A DNA stretch of 64,000 nucleotides from an uncultured Collinsella sp. (GTDB taxonomy: Bacteria; Actinomycetota; Coriobacteriia; Coriobacteriales; Coriobacteriaceae). Numbering within the stretch: the stretch's first letter is position 1; every line of letters begins with the position of its first letter. Below, piece after piece: positions 17,184-32,507 of this stretch. The notes under the pieces were generated by a model, which saw only the letters and a program-made list of their open reading frames with translations, did not search any database and was not told where the DNA came from. The stretch covers positions 1 through 64,000 of the forward strand of contig CAUGTZ010000005.1 in NCBI GenBank assembly GCA_959602645.1. The letters run 5' to 3'. The position numbers and the translations under genes are program-made.

Positions 17184-17855
17184 TTAGATTATTGATTGAG
17201 TGCGGGCGCCGAGGCGTTTCAGAACGCCTCGCCAGATCGGCACGGGCACGGCTGGCTCGGCGCAAGCCATGCCGTCGGCGTCGACGTCCTCGGCATTACC
17301 ACCACCAAGTCGCTGCGCATGCTCAACCGAACAGCCCATACGAACGGCGCCTACGAGCTTGTCCATCGCTTCCGAAAACGGTCGCCGCAAGAGCCCCATG
17401 CGCGGTGAGTGACGAAGCGCCGCGAAGCCGCTGCCGGTACAGGCGACAACGCCGCCGCACCATGACAGCCCACGAAGGTCGCACGCCGCTCGCAGACGCA
17501 CGACGAGCCCGTGTGCTCGCTCCAGGCCGCCGATGTCGGCCTGGACAACAACGTAGGCACGCGTCCCTGCGCCGCCAAAGCGGTCGAGCACCTGCTCAAT
17601 GGGCGCCATCGCTTCATCATTGGGTGCATCTTCAACGGCGAACACAATGCCATCGGCGGTACCGGCAACGCTGCCGGCATCATCCGCCTCCAAGTCGACT
17701 GGATGGGGGAGTGCGGTGCCGGAAATCTGTGCATAGGCGGCGATGGCATCCTGCAGGTCCCAGAGCAAAAACTCAAGATCGGCGCTCTTGGGAATACTGA
17801 TATACGCAATGGTTTGCAGCGTTTTTGGTACATCGCCGCGTGCGGTCGTCTCCAT
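17184..17855 (-). CDS. protein of unknown function
   Basis: A soluble protein of 223 aa that I do not recognise. It has an AAAGGAGG site before its ATG, normal local codon use and a stop 1 nt from the convergent glycosylase gene, so it is a real gene. The middle has alternating strand-helix character (TRAYVVVQADIGG, then LRGLSWCGGVVACTGSGFAAL), reminiscent of flavodoxin-like or small oxidoreductase folds, but no cofactor motif is certain. The N-terminal half contains acidic segments. It is divergent from the aminotransferase gene, 93 bp away. Confidence 0.65.
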   Translation of the reverse strand: METTARGDVPKTLQTIAYISIPKSADLEFLLWDLQDAIAAYAQISGTALPHPVDLEADDAGSVAGTADGIVFAVEDAPNDEAMAPIEQVLDRFGGAGTRAYVVVQADIGGLERAHGLVVRLRAACDLRGLSWCGGVVACTGSGFAALRHSPRMGLLRRPFSEAMDKLVGAVRMGCSVEHAQRLGGGNAEDVDADGMACAEPAVPVPIWRGVLKRLGARTQSII

Positions 17856-17948
17856 GCCGCCTCCTTTCCGGTTGGTTTCCGTTTAGGTTACACCGTCCGG
17901 CGGCGTCCCGCCGCGCTATCCTAGTGCAACCCTTACGAAAGGAACGTC

Positions 17949-19085
17949 ATGCGTCTGCCCATGAACACCTCGCTTGCCACGCTCAAGCCCTCCGGCATCC
18001 GTCGGATTAACGCACTCGCCGCGCAGCATCCGGGATGCATTGCGCTTGCGCTCGGTGAGCCCGATTTTCCCACGCCCGATGTGGTTAGCGCCGAGGTGAC
18101 TGCTTCGTTGGACCGCGGCGACACGCACTATCCGCCCAACAACGGTCGCCCCGCCCTGCGCGAGGCACTGTCCGAATATATGGGTGACGCGGGTCTGGCG
18201 TTTTCCGCCGATGAGGTCATCCTGACCGACGGCGCGACCGAGGCCCTGTCGGCAACATTTATGGCTATGCTCAACCCCGGCGACGAGGTCATTATCCCCA
18301 CGCCCGCCTTTGGCCTGTACGAGAGCATCGTCGTGGCCAACCACGCCAAGGCGGTCTTCTTGGATACGGAGCCTGCGCAATTCCAGATTGACGAGGATGC
18401 GCTTCGCGCCTGTGTGACCCCGGCGACCAAGGCCATCGTCATCTGCTCGCCCAACAATCCCACGGGTTGCATCCTCGACACGGCATCGCTCGACGCCGTG
18501 GCGCGCGTGGCAGAGCAGGCGGGCATCTACGTAGTCTGCGACGACGTATACAACCGTCTGGTCTATGTGGATGGCTACGAGCGCTTTGCCCAGCGCCACC
18601 CGGAGCTGCGCGACCAGACGGTGGTCATCGAGAGCTTCTCTAAGCCCTGGGCCATGACCGGCTGGCGCCTGGGTTGGCTCGCGGCAGCGGCACCCGTCAT
18701 CGCCGAGATCGCAAAAGCTCACCAATACCTAGTATCGAGTGCCGTCTCCTTCGAAATGGACGCCGCAGCCCGAGCCCTGACCGTCGACCCAACCCCCATG
18801 CTCAAAGTCTACCGAGCCCGCCGCGAACGCGTCCTCGCAGCCTTATACGCCATGGGCCTCGACGTAGTAGAGCCCGCAGGAGCCTTCTACGCTTTCCCGA
18901 GCATCAAACAGTACGGCCTAACAAGCGAAGCCTTCTGCATCAAAGCCATCAAAGAAGCCAACATAGCCCTAGTCCCCGGAGATTGCTTCGGAACCGAAGG
19001 CCACATCCGCCTCAGCTACTGCGTCTCCGACGAAAACCTGGACGAAGGCCTCCACCGCCTATCCACCTTCGTCTCAACCCTGTAG
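17949..19085 (+). CDS. class I/II PLP-dependent aminotransferase
   Basis: Cytoplasmic fold-type I aminotransferase of 378 aa, aspartate/aromatic type. Seen: an N-terminal ALGEPDFPTPDVV segment, the GATEAL phosphate-binding turn, SPNNPTG, CDDVYNRLVY, and the PLP lysine Lys232 in SFSKPWAMTGWRLGW. The substrate-carboxylate Arg sits in GHIRLSY near the C-terminus. AAAGGA precedes the ATG. From about 18,715 to the stop, codon use changes abruptly to C- and A-ending codons (CTA, ACA, CGA, GAA), unlike the first two thirds. It ends about 50 bp before a large palindrome. Confidence 0.9.
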   Translation: MRLPMNTSLATLKPSGIRRINALAAQHPGCIALALGEPDFPTPDVVSAEVTASLDRGDTHYPPNNGRPALREALSEYMGDAGLAFSADEVILTDGATEALSATFMAMLNPGDEVIIPTPAFGLYESIVVANHAKAVFLDTEPAQFQIDEDALRACVTPATKAIVICSPNNPTGCILDTASLDAVARVAEQAGIYVVCDDVYNRLVYVDGYERFAQRHPELRDQTVVIESFSKPWAMTGWRLGWLAAAAPVIAEIAKAHQYLVSSAVSFEMDAAARALTVDPTPMLKVYRARRERVLAALYAMGLDVVEPAGAFYAFPSIKQYGLTSEAFCIKAIKEANIALVPGDCFGTEGHIRLSYCVSDENLDEGLHRLSTFVSTL

Positions 19086-19133
19086 CCATCAGGGACGCAA
19101 CACATCAGCCCACCGACTTAAGGCTTATGAGTG

Positions 19134-19360
19134 GGGGCGCCGGCCAACGGGAAACCGGGCTGCCCCAAAGTCACCGCAGGCCGCGCCGCCGAAGGCCAGG
19201 CGCAAGGTTTTCGTAGATTCCGCACGAGCCGAAGAGCACTTAATGTGCTCTTCGTGCGAGCCCAGGACCTGACCGAGCGAAAACCTTGCGCCTGGCCTTC
19301 GGCGGTGCGGCCGGATGGTGGAATTGTGTGCAGCCCGGTTTCCCGTTGACCGACGCCGGG
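19134..19360. repeat. large composite palindrome, family A copy 1
   Basis: Inner arms at 19186-19213 and 19278-19305 are perfect 28-bp complements. Outer arms at 19146-19163 and 19330-19347 add 18 bp and continue with mismatches. The centre holds the family core: TTCCGCACG, then GAAGAGCAC-TTAAT-GTGCTCTTC (19231-19253), then CAGGAC. The right outer arm runs into the -35 element of the rplJ promoter. Related copies are at 30396, 32570 and 49841. Confidence 0.85.
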
Positions 19361-19374
19361 GTCCCCGCCATAAT
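19346..19374 (+). promoter_or_regulatory. promoter of rplJ-rplL
   Basis: TTGACC (19346-19351) and CATAAT (19369-19374) with a 17-bp spacer, upstream of the long L10 leader. It is close to the sigma-70 consensus, as expected for a ribosomal operon. Confidence 0.75.
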
Positions 19375-19382
19375 ACTTTCGG

Positions 19383-19525
19383 TTCACGCACGAATCCGCT
19401 GCCAGAGACAGCCGGTGCAAACGGGCATCGCCCGCGAGCTTAATGGGATATCCCGCCAGCCGAGGTGGTCGAGTAGATATGTCTTCTCGCCCCCGTCGCT
19501 CATGCAGCGCGGGGGCTTTCTTTTT
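19383..19525 (+). ncRNA. ribosomal protein L10 leader with attenuator
   Basis: The 5' untranslated region of rplJ-rplL is about 200 nt long. It contains structured stretches (GCCGAGGTGGTCGAG) and ends in a terminator-like hairpin at 19489-19516, GCCCCCG pairing with CGGGGGC, followed by TTTCTTTTT 66 nt before rplJ. This layout fits the autoregulatory L10 leaders in which L10/L12 binding favours termination. The call rests on position and attenuator; the exact consensus was not computed. Confidence 0.65.
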
Positions 19526-19590
19526 GGACATGCCCCCGTCACGTCCTTGTGGCGGACCGTGCCCGGAAAGAATTCGAGGAGGTGTAATTC

Positions 19591-20112
19591 ATGCCCCAGC
19601 AGTACAAAATCGACAAGGTTGCAGAGATCGAGTCTCGTATCGCCGAGAACGCCGGTCTGTTCGTCGTCAACTACAACGGTCTGACGGTTAAGCAGGCTCA
19701 GGAGCTGCGTCATCAGCTTCGCGAGTGCGGCGCCGAGATGAAGGTCTACAAGAACAACCTGGTCAAGATCGCTCTCAAGAACCAGGAGCAGCCCGAGATC
19801 GACGAGATCCTCGCCGGCCCCGTCGCTTATGTGTTCTACGAGACCGAGCCGGTCGAGGCCGCTAAGGCCCTTAAGGACTTCTCCGCTAAGTCCAAGGGCG
19901 TCCTTGAGATCAAGGGCGGTATCTCCGACGGCAAGGCCGTTTCCGCTGATGATGTTAAGGCTATCGCCGAGCTGCCCACCAAGGATCAGCTTCTCGGCCA
20001 GATCGCCGGTCTCATCTCCGGTTTCGCTCGCGACATCGCTGTCTGCGTCAACGGCGTTTCCTCTGGTCTCGCTCGTTCGATCCAGCAGGTCTCCGAGCAG
20101 AAGGCAGCCTAG
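19591..20112 (+). CDS. rplJ: 50S ribosomal protein L10
   Basis: Stalk base protein (173 aa) that binds 23S rRNA and L7/L12 dimers. The family N-terminus (YKIDKVAEIESRIAENAGLFVVNYNGLTVKQAQELR) is clear, and the C-terminal helix that holds L7/L12 is present. AGGAGG lies before the ATG. It is the first gene of an rplJ-rplL operon behind its own promoter and leader. rplK and rplA, often adjacent elsewhere, are not upstream here. Confidence 0.97.
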   Translation: MPQQYKIDKVAEIESRIAENAGLFVVNYNGLTVKQAQELRHQLRECGAEMKVYKNNLVKIALKNQEQPEIDEILAGPVAYVFYETEPVEAAKALKDFSAKSKGVLEIKGGISDGKAVSADDVKAIAELPTKDQLLGQIAGLISGFARDIAVCVNGVSSGLARSIQQVSEQKAA

Positions 20113-20214
20113 TCGCTGTTTTCACCCGCGGCGGCAACGCCGCACCCCTGGCGCATTCGCGCCGTGTTTTAACTGATCTCCGTGCATCCGCACGGAAACC
20201 GAAAGGACTTAGAA

Positions 20215-20592
20215 ATGGCTAAGCTTACCACCGATGAGATCATCGATGCTCTTAAGGAAATGACCCTTCTCGAGGCTTCCGAGCTCGTCAAGGCTATCGA
20301 GGACACCTTCGGCGTTTCCGCCGCTGCTCCTGCCGCTGTTGTCGCCGCTCCCGCTGCTGGCGCTGCTGAGGCCGAGGAGAAGACCGAGTTTGACGTCGTG
20401 CTCGAGGGCTTCGGCGACAACAAGATCCAGGTCATCAAGGCCGTCCGTGAGCTCACCAACCTTGGCCTGAAGGAGGCCAAGGAGGTCGTCGAGGGCGCTC
20501 CCAAGGCTGTTCTCGAGGGTGCCAAGAAGGAGGACGCCGAGGCTGCCAAGGAGAAGCTCGAGGCTGCTGGCGCTGCTGTCACCCTCAAGTAA
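20215..20592 (+). CDS. rplL: 50S ribosomal protein L7/L12
   Basis: Stalk protein of 125 aa that recruits and activates translational GTPases. An N-terminal dimerisation domain (LTTDEIIDALKEMTLLEASELVKAIE) is followed by the Ala/Pro/Gly hinge. The C-terminal domain contains KTEFDVVLEGFGDNKIQVIKAVRE, broken here by normal variation, and GLKEAKEVVEGAP. The ATG at 20215 follows AAAGGAC. A CCGTGC/GCACGG hairpin lies in the gap after rplJ. A strong terminator follows. Confidence 0.97.
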   Translation: MAKLTTDEIIDALKEMTLLEASELVKAIEDTFGVSAAAPAAVVAAPAAGAAEAEEKTEFDVVLEGFGDNKIQVIKAVRELTNLGLKEAKEVVEGAPKAVLEGAKKEDAEAAKEKLEAAGAAVTLK

Positions 20593-20619
20593 TCAGGCTT
20601 TCTCGCCAGATTCCTTTGC

Positions 20620-20658
20620 AGACGGGGTTCGCATTGCGAGCCCCGTCTTTTTTGTTTT
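20620..20658 (+). terminator. terminator of rplJ-rplL
   Basis: AGACGGGG pairs with CCCCGTCT around a TTCGCATTGCGA inner stem, followed by a long T-rich tail. Confidence 0.92.
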
Positions 20659-20782
20659 TCGGTCCCTCGGCATCGGTTGCTCAATCTGCCATGTTCTGTG
20701 ATTTGCGTCGTATCGGGTGCCCTGCCGTTGGGCAATAAAATTGCACCATTCGAGCAATAATTTGCGTTGACCTGCTGAAGAA

Positions 20783-20810
20783 TTGTCTCTGCCTTGTAGC
20801 GACATATAGT
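20783..20810 (+). promoter_or_regulatory. promoter of galU
   Basis: TTGTCT (20783-20788) and TATAGT (20805-20810) with a 16-bp spacer, about 100 bp before galU. The preceding 120 bp hold nothing else recognisable. Confidence 0.5.
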
Positions 20811-20906
20811 TCCAGCGGTAAGATGCTTGGGTATCGCAATTTGGTCTGCGGCTGTGTGCCGCACGCATGGGGCGCTTTTGCGCCTGCGAAAGGATCTTTG
20901 AATAAC

Positions 20907-21815
20907 ATGAAGGCAATCATCCCCGCCGCCGGTCTTGGCACGCGTTTTCTGCCTGGTACCAAGTGCACGCCCAAAGAGATGCTGCCGGTGCTCGACAAGC
21001 CGGTCATCCAGTATGTCGTCGAGGAGGCCCTCGACCCCGAGGAGGTCGATGATGCCATCATCGTTACTTCTCCCGGTAAGCCCGAGCTACTGAACTACTT
21101 CCAGCCTGATCGCTCGCTCGAGAACCTGCTGCGCGAGCGCGGCAAGAACGCCTATGCCGATGCTGTCGCCCACGCTGGCGGTATGCCGGTCGACTTCCGT
21201 TATCAGTACGAGCCCAAGGGCCTCGGCCATGCTATTCGCTCTGCTGCCGACGCCGTGGCAGGGGAGAACTTCCTGGTTCTTCTGGGCGACTACGTTGTAC
21301 CTAACCGCGACATCTGCGACAAGATGCTCGCCGTTTCCAAGGAGCACGGTGGCGCTTCGGTTATCGCCGTCGCTGCTTGCTCGCCCGAGGAAGTCAGCCG
21401 CTACGGTGTTATCGCCGGCGAGCGCGTCGGTTCGCTCGAGGGCGCCGAGGACGTTGCCGATGCCGAGCCGGGCGCTGTCTGGCGTATCGGCGGTCTGGTT
21501 GAGAAGCCCGCTCCCGAGGCTGCTCCGTCCAACCTGTACATCGTCGGTCGCTACCTGCTGAGCCCGCTGGTCATGGACTTGCTGGCAGATCAGCAGGCCG
21601 GCAAGGGCGGCGAGATCCAGCTCACCGACGCCATGGCCCGTTCGCTCGACCGCGAGGCCATGTACGCCGTCGTCATCGACCCGCTGTCGGGCTACGACAC
21701 TGGCACTCCCTCTGGTTGGATGGCCACTAACGCCCTCATGGCTGCAAACGACCCCCGCTTTGCCGATGCCTTCTGGGACGCCATCGACGAGCGCGGCGGA
21801 TTGATGCGCAAGTAA
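20907..21815 (+). CDS. galU: UTP-glucose-1-phosphate uridylyltransferase
   Basis: Makes UDP-glucose from UTP and glucose-1-phosphate for cell-envelope glycans. The 302-aa protein starts with the nucleotidyltransferase signature AIIPAAGLGTRFLP. It contains the conserved KEMLPVLDKPVIQYVVEEAL (split around residue 30), the EPKGLGHAI motif and GYDTGTPSGWMATN near the end. The ATG at 20907 matches the family start; an in-frame TTG at 20898 is possible. It has its own promoter and terminator. Confidence 0.95.
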   Translation: MKAIIPAAGLGTRFLPGTKCTPKEMLPVLDKPVIQYVVEEALDPEEVDDAIIVTSPGKPELLNYFQPDRSLENLLRERGKNAYADAVAHAGGMPVDFRYQYEPKGLGHAIRSAADAVAGENFLVLLGDYVVPNRDICDKMLAVSKEHGGASVIAVAACSPEEVSRYGVIAGERVGSLEGAEDVADAEPGAVWRIGGLVEKPAPEAAPSNLYIVGRYLLSPLVMDLLADQQAGKGGEIQLTDAMARSLDREAMYAVVIDPLSGYDTGTPSGWMATNALMAANDPRFADAFWDAIDERGGLMRK

Positions 21816-21835
21816 GCCTTCGGGCATCGACATTT

Positions 21836-21869
21836 ACGGGTGCGGACTTCGGTCTGCACCCGTTTTTTT
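21836..21869 (+). terminator. terminator of galU
   Basis: ACGGGTGCGGAC pairs with GTCTGCACCCGT around TTCG, followed by seven T. Confidence 0.93.
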
Positions 21870-21889
21870 ATTCGAGCTACAGCTTGGCT

Positions 21890-22063
21890 CCGGAAAGTGC
21901 GACCCACAATTTGGTCGAATTCTGGGACGCGCTTTCCGGTTGGAACCCCTAGCGGAAACTGCGACCCGGAATTTCGGCTCAGAACGGGATATGCTTTCCC
22001 AAACAGTGCTCAACCGGAAACTGCGACCCAGTTTGAGGCCTCAAAACGGGACGCACTTTCCGC
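21890..22063. repeat. array of three 62-nt hairpin repeats (family C)
   Basis: Left arms CCGGAAAGTGCGACCC (21890), GCGGAAACTGCGACCC (21952) and CCGGAAACTGCGACCC (22014) recur with an exact 62-nt period. Each is followed 18-19 nt later by a complementary right arm (GGGACGCGCTTTCCGG at 21924, GGGATATGCTTTCCC at 21986, GGGACGCACTTTCCGC at 22048). Loops differ. The array fills most of the gap between galU and the rpoB promoter. Confidence 0.85.
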
Positions 22064-22133
22064 CTGACCAACCCTCGCCGTCATTTCGCCGTTCAGCGGC
22101 GCGCATCAGCAGCTCTGTTCACAGAAAATATAT

Positions 22134-22145
22134 GAACAGATGTTC
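22134..22145. promoter_or_regulatory. LexA-box-like palindrome upstream of rpoB
   Basis: GAACAGATGTTC has the GAAC-N4-GTTC form of Gram-positive SOS boxes and is flanked by TGAAC...GTTCG. It lies 180 bp before rpoB and about 80 bp before the proposed rpoB promoter. The match is by eye only. Confidence 0.35.
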
Positions 22146-22223
22146 GATATACATACATCTACCTGCGTGTTTTCTTTCGAAAAACTTTGCTAGTCCAAAA
22201 ACTCAATCGCGTCAAGGCTTTTC

Positions 22224-22251
22224 TTGCCCAACGGTCGGTACCTGATAAACT
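22224..22251 (+). promoter_or_regulatory. candidate promoter of rpoB-rpoC
   Basis: TTGCCC (22224-22229) and TAAACT (22246-22251) with a 16-bp spacer, giving a leader of about 70 nt before rpoB. Moderate match; other AT-rich hexamers lie upstream. Confidence 0.4.
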
Positions 22252-22324
22252 ATTAGGTTGCGATAACTGGCGAAGCTATGCCTCGCCAACCCACCGAGCA
22301 TTTCCGTGAAGGAGGAAAAACCTG

Positions 22325-25816
<3,492 letters not shown>

Positions 25817-25822
25817 TTGACT

Positions 25823-30301
<4,479 letters not shown>

Positions 30302-30328
30302 TTTCCTAGTACGTTAACCGCCCTTCCA

Positions 30329-30365
30329 AAGACCCGCTTTCCAACAGGGAAGCGGGTCTTTTTTG
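30329..30365 (+). terminator. terminator of rpoB-rpoC
   Basis: AAGACCCGCTTTCC (30329-30342) pairs with GGGAAGCGGGTCTT (30347-30360) around a 4-nt loop and leads into six T. Confidence 0.95.
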
Positions 30366-30395
30366 GTGAGGAACGTTGCCCCGACGAGCACGTCG

Positions 30396-30532
30396 GATTC
30401 CCGGAACGGGCCGCCCGCTGTTTAAGTTTGTCGCGAGTTCCGCACGCAAAGGAAAGCACTTAATGTGCTTTCCGTCTTGCGCAGGACTGTAGAGCAGCAA
30501 ACTTAAACAGCGGGCGGCCCGTTCCGGGAATC
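30396..30532. repeat. large composite palindrome, family A copy 2
   Basis: Perfect 35-bp inverted repeat: 30396-30430 (starting GATTCCCGGAACGGGCC) against 30498-30532. The 67-nt core is GCGAGTTCCGCACG, the hairpin GGAAAGCAC-TTAAT-GTGCTTTCC, then CAGGACTGTAGAGCAG. It lies just after the rpoC terminator. The right side continues to the family B end at 30563. Confidence 0.9.
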
Positions 30533-30562
30533 TGCCCCCGCGCACAGAAGGGGATTCCTTTT

Positions 30563-30596
30563 GCCAAAAAGGGACAGGTTTATTTTGGTAGGTTTT
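30563..30596. repeat. family B end sequence (right end of copy 2)
   Basis: The complement contains CCAAAATAAACCTGTCCC followed by TTTTTGGC. It is the same as 32508-32541 in opposite orientation and close to 58725-58765. In copies 2 and 3 it forms the outer boundary of the family A palindrome. Confidence 0.8.
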
Positions 30597-30609
30597 TCCT
30601 GCTTGAATT

Positions 30610-30636
30610 TGAAACATTTCGCCCGACAAGAGCGTA
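30610..30636 (+). promoter_or_regulatory. ECF (sigma-W-like) promoter of the sigma/anti-sigma operon
   Basis: TGAAAC (30610-30615), a 17-bp spacer and CGTA (30633-30636) match the TGAAAC-N16/17-CGTA pattern known for sigma-W-type ECF factors. It lies 51 bp before the sigma gene, implying autoregulation. Confidence 0.7.
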
Positions 30637-30686
30637 TTTAAGGTGAGGGCCTCATCGAGAACCATTAACGTCACCGGGAGGTGATT

Positions 30687-31205
30687 ATGGAAGAACAAGC
30701 TTTTAGACAGGCGGTTGAAGATCACAGGGATGTCGTGTTTCGGATCGCGTTGACGTACCTGCGTGATCGCGCCGACGCCGATGATGTCGCTCAAGACGTC
30801 TTTCTGAAGTTACTCAAAAGCGATGCGCAATTTGAAAGCTGGGAACATCTTCGTCGCTGGCTTATCCGGGTCACGATCAATGAATGCAAATCGCTCTTTC
30901 GAAAGCCATGGAGGCGTGTGGAGGATATTGAGAACCTGGCCGATTCGCTTTCGACGGCGCAGGAGGAGACCAAGGCGGTCCTGTCAGACGTTATGCGACT
31001 TCCGGAGCGATTCCGTGTCCCCATCGTGCTCTATTACTATCTGGGCTTTTCGACCTCAGAGATTGCCGAGTTACTGCATGTGCCAGCCGCGACCGTTCGA
31101 ACGCGTTTAGCTCGCGGCAGATCGAAGCTCAAGTTCATCCTAGAGGAGGGCGACCGTGAAATCCAACCAGATCAAGCAGGCCTTCGAGTCCGTCCAAGCC
31201 GATAG
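30687..31205 (+). CDS. ECF-type RNA polymerase sigma factor
   Basis: Alternative sigma factor of 172 aa for an extracytoplasmic-stress-type response. Region 2 includes FRIALTYLRDRADADDVAQDVFLKLL and a WLIRVTINECKSLFRKPWRR segment. Region 4 is LPERFRVPIVLYYYLGFSTSEIAELLHVPAATVRTRLARGR, both split here over their natural spans. The ATG at 30687 has GGGAGG 5 nt upstream. The gene overlaps the downstream anti-sigma gene by 50 nt, the usual coupling. A sigma-W-like promoter directly upstream suggests it transcribes itself. Confidence 0.92.
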   Translation: MEEQAFRQAVEDHRDVVFRIALTYLRDRADADDVAQDVFLKLLKSDAQFESWEHLRRWLIRVTINECKSLFRKPWRRVEDIENLADSLSTAQEETKAVLSDVMRLPERFRVPIVLYYYLGFSTSEIAELLHVPAATVRTRLARGRSKLKFILEEGDREIQPDQAGLRVRPSR

Positions 31206-32232
31206 CGATCTTGCTGACCGTGTTCTTTATGCCGCTGCTGGCGAGCCGCTTCGCCGAAAGGGTCACGCGAAGCCTCTGTATGTTGCCGTAATCGGATGTC
31301 TTGCCGGAGTGCTGGCGACCGGAGGGGTCGCCTACGCTGTTGTCAATTCCAGTTATTTTGCCTCTGCCTGGGGAAACCATGGCAACGGAGAGTCCGTTAC
31401 CTGGACAAATGGGGGCTCGTCGGGGACGAAATATACCTACACCAGAGAGTTTGGTGATGGTATCGCGCCCCAAAGCCTGGAGGGTGCAGTCCAGAAGGTC
31501 AATCTGTCCGTCGAGGGCAACGGCTATACGCTCGACATTCATGAGATGGCAATCGACGAGAACGGTTGCGGTGCCGTGACGTTTACATTGTCCAATCCAA
31601 ATGGTGTTAACTACTACAAGCCGGCGGCAGAGCTTGGCGAACTTGTTCTCTATGGTGAAGAAGAAGGGGGCGTCAGTACACCCAGCATGAACTTCGGCGA
31701 GGAATGGGCTGATACACGCTGCACCATTGATAAAGACACATCAAGCGACACGGTCATTAACGGCACGATGTACTTTGCATCTTGGAATCGCGATCGAGAT
31801 TTACGACATGCGGTCACCTGGAATATCAGTTGGACGGAGGGCAAAGGTGAGGATGCGAAGGTGATCGAGGTATCGACGCCAGAGTTTAACGTCGGAGCGC
31901 ACGTCGATACCAAGGAGCTCCGCTCCGACGACTCGCCTCTCGAGATCAGCCCGTTTTCCATCCAGACGCACATCGACGATCTGGGCATTGACGCAGTCAC
32001 GAAAAAGTTGACCGTTACCTACAAGGATGGATCGGAGCAGATTATCGAAGACGATGCTACAGGCGCGTACAATTCCTATGTTTCGCTGACGCGCAATAGC
32101 GGGGAGAACATCTCGGTTCCGACAAAGCTGATCAATGTCAATCAAGTGGTCTCGGTAACCCTCGAGGGCACGAGGTACACATCAACAGGAGAGACCGAAA
32201 CAGAAGCACCCTTTACCATCGTCTATTCGTAA
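31156..32232 (+). CDS. membrane anti-sigma factor-like protein (DUF4179 style)
   Basis: Probable partner of the upstream ECF sigma factor, 358 aa. The short cytoplasmic N-terminus (about 40 aa, MKSNQIKQAFESVQADSDLADRVL) would hold the sigma factor. One membrane segment lies at about residues 41-64 (VAVIGCLAGVLATGGVAYAVV), and about 290 extracytoplasmic beta-rich residues could sense the envelope. Organisation fits the DUF4179 anti-sigma group common in Firmicutes; the domain name is by resemblance. GGAGG precedes the GTG start, which overlaps the sigma gene. Codon use is less GC-rich than neighbours, hinting at acquisition. Confidence 0.8.
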   Translation: MKSNQIKQAFESVQADSDLADRVLYAAAGEPLRRKGHAKPLYVAVIGCLAGVLATGGVAYAVVNSSYFASAWGNHGNGESVTWTNGGSSGTKYTYTREFGDGIAPQSLEGAVQKVNLSVEGNGYTLDIHEMAIDENGCGAVTFTLSNPNGVNYYKPAAELGELVLYGEEEGGVSTPSMNFGEEWADTRCTIDKDTSSDTVINGTMYFASWNRDRDLRHAVTWNISWTEGKGEDAKVIEVSTPEFNVGAHVDTKELRSDDSPLEISPFSIQTHIDDLGIDAVTKKLTVTYKDGSEQIIEDDATGAYNSYVSLTRNSGENISVPTKLINVNQVVSVTLEGTRYTSTGETETEAPFTIVYS

Positions 32233-32237
32233 GATTT

Positions 32238-32272
32238 GGGGCCGCTTCCTACTAGGGAAACGGCCCATTTTG
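32238..32272 (+). terminator. terminator of the sigma/anti-sigma operon
   Basis: GGGCCG pairs with CGGCCC around a CTTCC/GGGAA extension, followed by ATTTTG. Confidence 0.75.
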
Positions 32273-32311
32273 CGTTAAATAGGCGGTTATTACGAGTGAT
32301 ATTCGACTGAA

Positions 32312-32442
32312 TTTCGGAAGTATGCGGCAAAATCTTGATGGGTCGACCACACTGCATATGATCAAGCGCTCTACCTGCGGGTTTGTTATCGCAAAACCCA
32401 GGTGTGCTCGGCAGGTCCAGAATTTGCCGCATACTTCCGAAA
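32312..32442. repeat. long intergenic palindrome with 20-bp perfect arms
   Basis: TTTCGGAAGTATGCGGCAAA (32312-32331) is exactly complementary to 32423-32442. The 91-nt interior contains a further GGGTTT...AAACCC hairpin and partly paired stretches. The core differs from family A. Confidence 0.85.
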
Positions 32443-32507
32443 ACACCGTCGATTTCCATGCGACAGGTGAGAGCAGATCACCGCTGGAGCGCGACGTTTC
32501 CCCAGAT

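Noticed and set aside
18674..19216. Long Pro/Arg/Ser-rich open frame overlapping the 3' end of the aminotransferase
   Set aside because: It lies in another frame of a conserved enzyme; it is open only because of the local C-rich codon shift.
21890..22063. CRISPR array or tandem tRNA-like genes
   Set aside because: Only three units; each unit is an inverted pair of arms, not a direct repeat with unique spacers, and no tRNA cloverleaf or CCA-type end is seen.
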